Made by a program: the position numbers and the translations under genes
Assembly (NCBI GenBank): GCA_947311265.1
Contig: CAMZKQ010000006.1
Location: forward strand, 1 to 7,818
DNA: 7,818 nucleotides
Direction of reading: 5' to 3'
DNA from: an uncultured Chlorobiota bacterium
GTDB taxonomy: Bacteria > Bacteroidota > Bacteroidia > Bacteroidales > JAADGE01
Shown: positions 1 through 6,368 of the stretch, in pieces
Numbering within the stretch: position 1 is the stretch's first letter
Layout of the letters: each line of letters starts with the position of its first letter
The notes under the pieces: generated by a model
Seen by the model: only the letters and a program-made list of their open reading frames with translations
Told to the model about the DNA's origin: nothing
The model's database searches: none

Positions 1-787
1 AAAAAATGTAAAACCCTTAAAATCAATACAGTACGCCGCAGGGACAGTTATTGGCATTACCAATAAAATTGATTTTAGCATCGAAGGCTACTACAAAACA
101 ATGACTAACCTTATCGAATACAAAGACGGAGCAGATTTCTTCTCTTTTTCAGAAGAAAACTCGGGAGTAAGAAACTGGGAATCTAAAATTTGGAGCGATG
201 GTTTGGGCTGGTCCTACGGTGCCGAATTTTTATTAAAAGGGAGCTACAAAAAAACAGCAGGCTGGATTGGCTACACCCTCTCTTGGTCGGAAAGGCAATT
301 TTCGCAAGTGAGTTCCGGACAAAAATTCCCCTACCGCTACGACCGCCGACACGATATAAGCATTGTTTTAACACACAAATTCTCCGACCATTTTGATATT
401 GGTGCAGTTTGGGTATATGGTACTGGCAATGCAGTAACCCTAGCACTTGAAGAGTATATAGATGAGCCAAACAATGGCTTACACCCACCAACCCCCAATA
501 TAGACGGGAAAGGATTTACACCTACAATAGAATATATCGAACACCGTAATAATTATAGATATGCCCCCTATCATCGTTTAGATTTAAGTGCCAACCTTCA
601 TAAAGAAAAAAAATACGGTACACGCACTTGGAGCTTTGGGGTATATAATGCCTACAATCGGAAAAACCCATTTTTCCTAAATTGGGGGGTAGAATACAAC
701 GAAAAAACTGGCAATTCCGACAAAGCACTCATGCAATATAGCCTATTTCCAATTATACCTTCGGTGAGTTATAAATACAATTTTTAG
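1..787 (+). CDS. TonB-dependent receptor, C-terminal part (5' end outside window)
   Basis: This is the C-terminal end of an outer-membrane TonB-dependent receptor, a beta-barrel that imports a substrate using energy from TonB-ExbBD. The frame is open from base 2 with no stop, giving 261 visible residues. The ATG at 101 lies inside barrel-like sequence (alternating strand residues such as DFSIEGYYKTMTNLIEY), so it is not the true start. Family signatures seen are FPYRYDRRHD (residues about 109-118), YHRLDLSANL (about 190-199), VYNAYNRKNPFFL (about 214-226) and a last strand ending SYKYNF with terminal Phe, as expected for BAM-inserted barrels. The plug domain and any N-terminal CarboxypepD_reg domain would lie upstream, so the substrate cannot be inferred. 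The stop TAG (785-787) is in the same frame as trpB, which starts 33 bp later on the same strand, so co-transcription is possible. Family assignment is strong; specificity is unknown. Confidence 0.9.
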   Translation, partial: KNVKPLKSIQYAAGTVIGITNKIDFSIEGYYKTMTNLIEYKDGADFFSFSEENSGVRNWESKIWSDGLGWSYGAEFLLKGSYKKTAGWIGYTLSWSERQFSQVSSGQKFPYRYDRRHDISIVLTHKFSDHFDIGAVWVYGTGNAVTLALEEYIDEPNNGLHPPTPNIDGKGFTPTIEYIEHRNNYRYAPYHRLDLSANLHKEKKYGTRTWSFGVYNAYNRKNPFFLNWGVEYNEKTGNSDKALMQYSLFPIIPSVSYKYNF

Positions 788-820
788 TACTCCATCAATA
801 ACTTTACAGATACTTTTAAA

Positions 821-2026
821 ATGGCAGACAATCAAAACGCAAATAAAAATCCGGATAAAAATGGATTTTATGGAGAATATGGCGGTGCCTACGTCCCAGA
901 AATGCTATACCCTAACGTCAAAGAATTACAGGAACGTTACCGTGAAATAATTAGTAGTCAAGATTTCCGGCAAGAATATACAGGCTTGCTCAACCATTAC
1001 TCTGGACGACCAACCCCTCTGTATTATGCCAGCCGGTTATCCGAAAAATACAACACAAAAATTTACCTTAAACGGGAAGATTTAAACCACACAGGGGCAC
1101 ATAAAATAAATAATGCCATTGGGCAAATGCTTGTTGCCAAGCACTTAGGAAAGACCAAAATAATTGCAGAAACCGGCGCCGGGCAACATGGCGTAGCTAC
1201 GGCAACTGTGTGTGCTATGGCAGGGTTGGAATGCACCGTATATATGGGGGCAACCGATATAAAACGCCAAGCACCAAATGTAGCCCGAATGAAAATGCTT
1301 GGGGCAAAAGTAATTGCAGCAACATCAGGCAATCAGACCCTTAAAGACGCAACCAACGAAGCTATCCGAGCATGGATAAATAGTCCCGAAGACACCTACT
1401 ATTTAATCGGCTCGGTGGTAGGGCCACACCCCTACCCCGACATGGTGGCACGCTTGCAAGCCATTATTAGTGCAGAAATCCGCATCCAAGTACAGCAACG
1501 CCATAGCTCCGAATTTCCTACTAGGATAATTGCTTGCGTGGGTGGAGGCAGCAATGCAGCTGGTGCATTCTATCATTTTATCGACCACAAAGCAACTGAA
1601 TTAATTGCCGTTGAAGCCGCAGGTTTAGGTACTGAAACGGCTGAAACGGCAGCTTCGCTACACGTTGGGAAGATGGGTATTATACATGGATTTAAAACCT
1701 ACCTTATGCAAACCGAGGACGGGCAAATTACAGAGCCATACTCCATTTCCGCAGGGCTAGATTACCCTGGAATTGGTCCTATGTTTGCAGATTTATTTGA
1801 TAAAAACCGCATTACTTGCCTAGCAGTTACCGACAACGAAGCGATGGAGGCTGGCTTGGAATTGGCACGTTTGGAAGGCATTATACCTGCAATAGAATCT
1901 GCACATGCCTTGGCTGCACTCACAAAAATTGACTTTAAACCCGACGAAATGACTGTACTTAATCTTTCGGGGCGGGGCGATAAAGATTTGGATACTTATT
2001 CCAACTACCTTGATAAGAGCAATTAA
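821..2026 (+). CDS. trpB: Tryptophan synthase beta chain (TrpB1 type)
   Basis: The cytoplasmic PLP enzyme condenses indole with L-serine to give L-tryptophan, normally as an alpha2-beta2 complex with TrpA that channels indole. The 401-residue length is normal. Motifs seen: GFYGEYGGAYVPE (15-27), the PLP-lysine motif KREDLNHTGAHKINNA with K95, ETGAGQHGVATA with catalytic E117, GPHPYP (201-206), the phosphate-binding loop GGGSN (241-245), SAGLD with D314 and SGRGDKD with S383 contacting the PLP ring nitrogen. The NHTGAHK form and the overall length indicate the standard TrpB1 class, not TrpB2. ATG 821 follows an A-rich leader and is the only start ahead of the conserved N-terminus; the 14 residues before GFYGEYGG are Asn/Lys-rich. 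Oddities: the widely conserved GPxHAxL reads GPMFADL (319-325), with Phe for His, and no trpA follows. All key catalytic residues are intact, so activity is expected. It may be the only trpB of the genome or a second copy; this window cannot tell. Confidence 0.97.
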   Translation: MADNQNANKNPDKNGFYGEYGGAYVPEMLYPNVKELQERYREIISSQDFRQEYTGLLNHYSGRPTPLYYASRLSEKYNTKIYLKREDLNHTGAHKINNAIGQMLVAKHLGKTKIIAETGAGQHGVATATVCAMAGLECTVYMGATDIKRQAPNVARMKMLGAKVIAATSGNQTLKDATNEAIRAWINSPEDTYYLIGSVVGPHPYPDMVARLQAIISAEIRIQVQQRHSSEFPTRIIACVGGGSNAAGAFYHFIDHKATELIAVEAAGLGTETAETAASLHVGKMGIIHGFKTYLMQTEDGQITEPYSISAGLDYPGIGPMFADLFDKNRITCLAVTDNEAMEAGLELARLEGIIPAIESAHALAALTKIDFKPDEMTVLNLSGRGDKDLDTYSNYLDKSN

Positions 2027-2077
2027 AATTCACGGTATAATAACCAATAGCCGTTACATCTATACTTTACAATAGGC

Positions 2078-2097
2078 TACTAATCAGCAAATTAGTA
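2078..2097 (+). repeat. AT-rich 7-bp inverted repeat downstream of trpB
   Basis: TACTAAT (2078-2084) and its exact complement ATTAGTA (2091-2097) are separated by six bases and could form a small hairpin 51 bp after the trpB stop. No run of T follows, so it is not a convincing intrinsic terminator. It lies in the 135-bp gap before the DUF5686 gene, which otherwise shows no gene and no clear Bacteroidota promoter (TTG plus TAnnTTTG). The stem is mostly A-T and could be chance. Confidence 0.3.
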
Positions 2098-2161
2098 CAT
2101 CTTAGCTAGGCATCAAAAAACGAACAATCCATTAGACCCAAACAAACATTTAAAGTAAAGT

Positions 2162-4735
2162 ATGCGATTTTTCATTAGCTACACAATTATACCATTCCTA
2201 ATTGTCAGTTTTTCTTGCTTGCAAAGCAATGCAGCTTCCGTTTCTGGCTACGTTACAGACAGCTCTGGCAGCCCATTGCCCATGGCTTCGGTATATATTA
2301 AAAATTCAACCTATGGCACCTCCTCCAATTATAAAGGCGAATACTATATCGAACTAAAAGCTGGAACTTACACCTTAGTATATAGCTTTGTGGGCTGCAA
2401 AGTCGTTGAAAAAACAATTTCAATACGGAAAAACGAACACCTAAAAATCGACGTTCAGCTAGAAGACACAGATAAATTACTAAACGAAATAGAAATTGTG
2501 GCAGACAAGCGAGATAGAGCAAAATCTATTCTGGCAAAAGCAAGGCAGCACAGGACAAGCTATCTAAAAAATATAAAAAACTATGTAGCAGATACTTACG
2601 TCAAAACTTCACTGCAAAAAGAAACCTTTAATAACGACTCCCTTAGCAAAGCCGAACGAAAAATTGCGAAAGCAAACAATATTATTATTCCAGGGGCTTA
2701 TAAAAAGGAAAGCATACACCTATCGGAATATGTGGCAAAAAGCTACTATAAAAAACCAGGGAATTACAAAGAACAAATTTTAGGATTTCAAGATTTTTCT
2801 AACAAAAAAGTACACAAAGGCGGGCGGCGCTTTAGCATGAGTGCTGGGCCAGATAATGCCTACTCTCGTGAGCATCAAGATGCTAAGAATTTTGTACGTA
2901 GCAACCCATACATATTTTACTCGGGCAACAGTAAGGGAGATTTTAGTTTCTATGAAAATCTTTTAGATTTTTATTCGCTCTGTCGCCAACCACTAAAATC
3001 GCCCATAGGGATAAACTCCGGCTTAAATTACAAGTTCGATTTTATAGAGTCTTTTTACGAAAATGGAAAAAAAATCAATAAAATAAGAGTAACCCCAAGA
3101 CTAAAATCCGAAGCTCTATTTTTCGGAAATATTTTTATTCAGGACAGTACATGGGCATTAGTATCCGCTAACTTATCAGTAAACAAAGCCGCTTTGCAGA
3201 TGTACAAAGAGTTTAATATCGTAGTACAGTACAAAGAAATTGAGCAAGGCATTTACTTACCCAAAAACATAAAAATCAACTATACAATTAAAGATGGAAA
3301 AGCTAACATACTGGGTAACACACAGATAAAACGCACAAATTATATAGTAAATACCCCGCTAGATAAAACCATTTTTAATAACGAAATAAAAGTATATGAC
3401 CCCAAAGCCTTCGACCGGGATTCTACTTATTGGAACAAGTACCGCACAACAGCACTAAAAGAAGAAGAACTAAAATTTATAACAAAAGCCGACAGTATAA
3501 AAGCATACTACACGAGCGATAAATTTTTAGACCAAAAAGACTCCTTGTTTAATGTGATTGATTTCTGGACTCCCCTTGCCGGGATTGGCTACAAAAACCA
3601 CTACTTGGGCTTAGAAATGCACGTCGGCGGATTGCTAGAACAGATTGTACCATTGGGTGTTGGTGGGTATAGGCACCGTTTGCCATTTTATGTAAATAAA
3701 GAACTAAATAACCAGATGCTACTAGAAACTCGCCAGCAAATTGATTATGGTTTCAAAAACAAAGACCTTAAAGGAAAAGTAGGCGTTGGGCTTACTTACT
3801 ACCCTAAAAAGTTCGTTAGAACTTTTGTAGAAGTGGGCAATTCCTACGTGTTAATTAATGATTTTGCCTCCTTCGAGCAGATTTTTAGCCGAAGTAACTA
3901 CGTTAATGAAAAATCAATTAGCATCAGCCAAAAAATGGAGCTTATAAACGGTTTATATGCCGAATTTTCGGCAAAATATGCCAAGCAAATTTCCATACAA
4001 AATATTCAGTTAGCAGATTGGAGCAAGTACCTTTTTGGCAACCTAAACGAACCTATGCAGTTTGAAGACTACATAAAAAGTGAACTAAAACTAGAGTTGA
4101 GGTACAAAATCAATCAAAAATTTGTTATCAAAAAAAACAAAAAATACATCATTGGCAATAATAACCCCGAGCTATTTTTCACCTACCGAAAAGGCATACC
4201 CGGCATTTTTAACAGCGAAGTTAATTATGATTATTTAGAAGTAGGTGGTAAAATGCACCTAAAACTAGCGCGTTTTGGGGTGTCGAGCGGTAAGTTTAAA
4301 TTTGGCGGATTTGCCACGAAGAAAAACTTACGGATTCTGGAATATAATTATATCCGAGGCTCTGATTTAGTCTTTTTTTCCGACCCCACTCAAACTTTTC
4401 AGGTTTTAAGTAGCCGTACTATTTTCACCAATGGGGCATTTTTTCAAGCTAATTATATCCACCATTTCGATGGTGTATTTTTAAATAAAATGCCATTAAA
4501 TAATTACCTAAAATTATCACTTGCCGCAGGTGGTGGGCTACTTAGCGTGCCAGACCAAGCCTTTACTCATGCCGAAATTTTTGTGGGTATCGAACGGGTA
4601 TTTCGTATAAAGAAGCAACTTCTACGCTTTGGTATCTATGCCGCAAGTGCTGCAAATTCTGAATCAATCGGTAATTTCAGATTCAAATTTGGCATTGCCC
4701 CTTGGATGTCCTATGCACAAAGGTGGGCATTTTAG
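2162..4735 (+). CDS. CarboxypepD_reg-like / DUF5686 family outer-membrane protein
   Basis: This is an 857-residue exported protein of a family common in Bacteroidota and of unknown function. The N-terminus is a signal peptide (hydrophobic IIPFLIVSFSCL, residues 9-20) with likely cleavage after QSNA (21-24). The Cys at 19 has Ser, not Leu, at -3, so a lipoprotein is less likely. Residues about 26-100 form a CarboxypepD_reg-like beta-sandwich, with VSGYVTDSSGSPLPMASVYI, then NYKGEYYIELKAGTYTLVYS. From about 115 to the end the sequence matches the DUF5686 pattern: a helical AKSILAKARQHR start, then long alternating, aromatic-rich stretches that look like a barrel, ending QRWAF with terminal Phe. 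I infer an outer-membrane location. ATG 2162 directly precedes the signal peptide, after an A-rich leader with no Shine-Dalgarno. It may be read with trpB or separately. Its stop is 3 bp from the stop of the opposing gene. The family call is firm; its substrate or partner is unknown. Confidence 0.85.
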   Translation: MRFFISYTIIPFLIVSFSCLQSNAASVSGYVTDSSGSPLPMASVYIKNSTYGTSSNYKGEYYIELKAGTYTLVYSFVGCKVVEKTISIRKNEHLKIDVQLEDTDKLLNEIEIVADKRDRAKSILAKARQHRTSYLKNIKNYVADTYVKTSLQKETFNNDSLSKAERKIAKANNIIIPGAYKKESIHLSEYVAKSYYKKPGNYKEQILGFQDFSNKKVHKGGRRFSMSAGPDNAYSREHQDAKNFVRSNPYIFYSGNSKGDFSFYENLLDFYSLCRQPLKSPIGINSGLNYKFDFIESFYENGKKINKIRVTPRLKSEALFFGNIFIQDSTWALVSANLSVNKAALQMYKEFNIVVQYKEIEQGIYLPKNIKINYTIKDGKANILGNTQIKRTNYIVNTPLDKTIFNNEIKVYDPKAFDRDSTYWNKYRTTALKEEELKFITKADSIKAYYTSDKFLDQKDSLFNVIDFWTPLAGIGYKNHYLGLEMHVGGLLEQIVPLGVGGYRHRLPFYVNKELNNQMLLETRQQIDYGFKNKDLKGKVGVGLTYYPKKFVRTFVEVGNSYVLINDFASFEQIFSRSNYVNEKSISISQKMELINGLYAEFSAKYAKQISIQNIQLADWSKYLFGNLNEPMQFEDYIKSELKLELRYKINQKFVIKKNKKYIIGNNNPELFFTYRKGIPGIFNSEVNYDYLEVGGKMHLKLARFGVSSGKFKFGGFATKKNLRILEYNYIRGSDLVFFSDPTQTFQVLSSRTIFTNGAFFQANYIHHFDGVFLNKMPLNNYLKLSLAAGGGLLSVPDQAFTHAEIFVGIERVFRIKKQLLRFGIYAASAANSESIGNFRFKFGIAPWMSYAQRWAF

Positions 4736-4738
4736 GCT

Positions 4739-6226
4739 TTAAAGTACTGTTACAAAACCCTTTCTTACAATCATTTTATTCGCCCTATTTCTGTAAGAAA
4801 TAATATAGCGAAAACTTTGCTGCTTTACTTTTTTACCATTGGGCAGAGTACCGTCCCAGCCCTGTTCTAGCGTATTGGTTTGATAAATTAAATCGCCCCA
4901 ACGACTATAAATTGCCATCGTATATTCGGCAACATAGCCAGCAATGGGTCTAAATATTTTATCTTCTTCAACATTCCCATCAGGAGTAAAAGCGTTAGGA
5001 ATGAGCATTATATCATCAGGAAAAAAGCAAATTTTATTAGTGTTAGAAAATAGCTTGCCCCCTTTGTAAAACTCTGCAAAATAGCACAACTTTGTAGCTT
5101 GAATGCCAGAATAAAATTGCTTTTTATAGAGTGCCTCTATATTTTCTTGAAAAGAAAAACCGCTAAACTTTCCTGCTTCCTCAAAATTATCATCGCCAGC
5201 GGAACGGTAAATAATAGAATTAGCATCAGTCTTCGCCCCATTCAGTTTTAGGGTAGCTAAGTTGGTTTCTGGCAGAAAAATGCCAGAAATTATGGGGTTA
5301 GATACTGTATCTGAATACAAAATTGCTGTTCCACATTTATTTACTGCGGCAATAAAGTAGTATCTTAATTGTGCAGAATTTTCTATTTCTACCTGAAAAT
5401 CAGTATTATCAAAGCCATTTTCCAAATTTTCGGCAAGCGGAATAAAGTTTGAATTTTTAGTTCTACTTCCGTATAAAACATATTTTACTGTGGCTGGTTT
5501 TTGCTCCACTAAGCCAGTTATTGTGCGGGTTTTATCCTCTGTAATAATTGATTTTATTTCTGCAAACTTTGGTTCGTCTTGCGAAAATGTAGTAAATGTA
5601 AATTGGGAAGAAAAGAGGGTATCTAAGGCAATAATTTTTCTGCAAACATAGGTATATTCAATATTTACACTAGCATTTTTTGCTAGAAAATTATTACTTG
5701 CAAACTTAGCTGTACCAATAAATTTCAAACTTTGATTTTCAATTTCAAACACATCAATTCTCCGATTATTCTCTCCTGAAAAAGCAGTCCAGCTTAGGCG
5801 GTTGGCTTTTTGGCACAAATCAAATTCTGCGGTAAGTAGTGTGCTACTTGCAATTTCGCTTAGTGGGCTTAGCTGCATTTGGTTGCCCACATTTTTTAGC
5901 GAAACGATGCGGTAACTCTCTACCTGCTGTGCAGGTATGGCTTCGCCAAAGGTGCTAGATGTATCTTCAAAAGTAAATAAATGGCCATTGCTAATTTCGC
6001 CAACCGTAAGGAAACTATTGGGTACTACCCCCGGGAAACTACGTATTTTCCGCTTTATAACATAGCCATTCGCTTTTTCGGGAGCATTCATTTTCCAGCG
6101 AATAATTGGTTTCCCTGAAACCAAACTTACCGATACTGTAATGTCATGCGGAATTTCAGGCAACTGGGCAAAGCCAACTGCAACCGTTAGTATTAGTACA
6201 AAAAATAGGGTTATTTTTTTTTTCAT
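4739..6226 (-). CDS. Secreted protein with type IX secretion type B (CHU_C) sorting domain
   Basis: This is a 495-residue protein predicted to cross the inner membrane by Sec and the outer membrane by the type IX secretion system. The signal peptide is MKKKITLFFVLILTVAVGFA with likely cleavage before Q21. The C-terminal 85-90 residues (about 408-495) are the gliding-motility-associated type B domain: IPNAFTPDGN, then AIYSRWGDLIYQT (438-450), GWDGTLPNGK (456-465) and a last strand GFVTVL. In this family the domain directs export and surface attachment through PorV/SprF-type partners. The middle (about 25-400) looks like several fibronectin-III-like beta domains, for example KPIIRWKMNAPEKANGYVIKR (39-59, conserved Trp/Tyr spacing) and YYFIAAVNKCG (289-299). 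The SNTNKICFF link into the sorting domain is typical of such proteins. No enzyme motif is seen, so an adhesive or structural role is a guess. The A10 run after the ATG encodes the initial lysines. It ends 3 bp from the convergent DUF5686 gene. Confidence 0.88.
   Translation of the reverse strand: MKKKITLFFVLILTVAVGFAQLPEIPHDITVSVSLVSGKPIIRWKMNAPEKANGYVIKRKIRSFPGVVPNSFLTVGEISNGHLFTFEDTSSTFGEAIPAQQVESYRIVSLKNVGNQMQLSPLSEIASSTLLTAEFDLCQKANRLSWTAFSGENNRRIDVFEIENQSLKFIGTAKFASNNFLAKNASVNIEYTYVCRKIIALDTLFSSQFTFTTFSQDEPKFAEIKSIITEDKTRTITGLVEQKPATVKYVLYGSRTKNSNFIPLAENLENGFDNTDFQVEIENSAQLRYYFIAAVNKCGTAILYSDTVSNPIISGIFLPETNLATLKLNGAKTDANSIIYRSAGDDNFEEAGKFSGFSFQENIEALYKKQFYSGIQATKLCYFAEFYKGGKLFSNTNKICFFPDDIMLIPNAFTPDGNVEEDKIFRPIAGYVAEYTMAIYSRWGDLIYQTNTLEQGWDGTLPNGKKVKQQSFRYIISYRNRANKMIVRKGFVTVL
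6214..6223 (-). repeat. A10 homopolymer at codons 2-5 of the type IX cargo gene
   Basis: Ten consecutive T on the plus strand (A on the coding strand) directly follow the ATG at 6226-6224 and encode the lysines of the signal-peptide n-region. A one-base slip during replication or transcription would shift the frame before the hydrophobic core and abolish the protein. Such runs are common where MKKK is encoded in AT-rich genomes, so a switching role is only a possibility. Confidence 0.5.
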
Positions 6227-6267
6227 TTTTGAGCCAAGTCTAAAAAGTAGCCCTGCGAGTGTTTTTG

Positions 6268-6299
6268 TAAAAATATTAAAAATATGTACTGAAAACCAA
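6268..6299 (-). promoter_or_regulatory. Possible Bacteroidota-type promoter for the type IX cargo gene
   Basis: On the minus strand a TTG (complement of 6297-6299) is followed after 21 bases by TATTTTTA (complement of 6268-6275). This resembles the Bacteroidota -33 TTG and -7 TAnnTTTG pattern but lacks the final G. The -7-like box would sit about 40 bases before the ATG at 6226. A second TAnnTTTA lies 9 bases further upstream (complement of 6277-6284), and the region is very AT-rich, so chance matches are likely. The rest of the 142-bp gap (6227-6368) shows no gene and no clear terminator for the upstream Tim44-like gene. Confidence 0.2.
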
Positions 6300-6368
6300 C
6301 CAGTTACAACAATCTCAGGGCGGCTAATTACTCTTTTTTTAGTTTTCAGAGCGGACTCATTTTAAATA

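Noticed and set aside
1632..1649. Exact 9-base tandem repeat CTGAAACGG twice inside trpB.
   Set aside because: It encodes TETAET in a region where TrpB homologues have similar residues and the frame is unbroken, so it is ordinary coding sequence.
2041..2161. Search for a TTG/TAnnTTTG promoter before the DUF5686 gene; the closest element is TACTTTAC near 2063-2070.
   Set aside because: It matches the -7 pattern poorly and has no TTG at the right distance upstream.
6331..6340. T-rich run CTCTTTTTTT on the plus strand that might mark a terminator.
   Set aside because: No GC-rich stem precedes it on the plus strand, and no plus-strand gene ends here. On the minus strand it is an A-run with no terminator meaning.
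6315..6354. Imperfect direct repeat, TCAGGGCGG at 6315-6323 and TCAGAGCGG at 6346-6354, in the gap between the two minus-strand genes.
   Set aside because: Only nine bases with one mismatch, seen once, with no symmetry or position relative to the candidate promoter that would indicate an operator.
6141..6365. Plus-strand open frame of 74 codons spanning the start of the type IX cargo gene and the intergenic gap.
   Set aside because: Most of it is antisense to the signal-peptide region, its product has no recognisable features, and no promoter is seen; a shadow frame.
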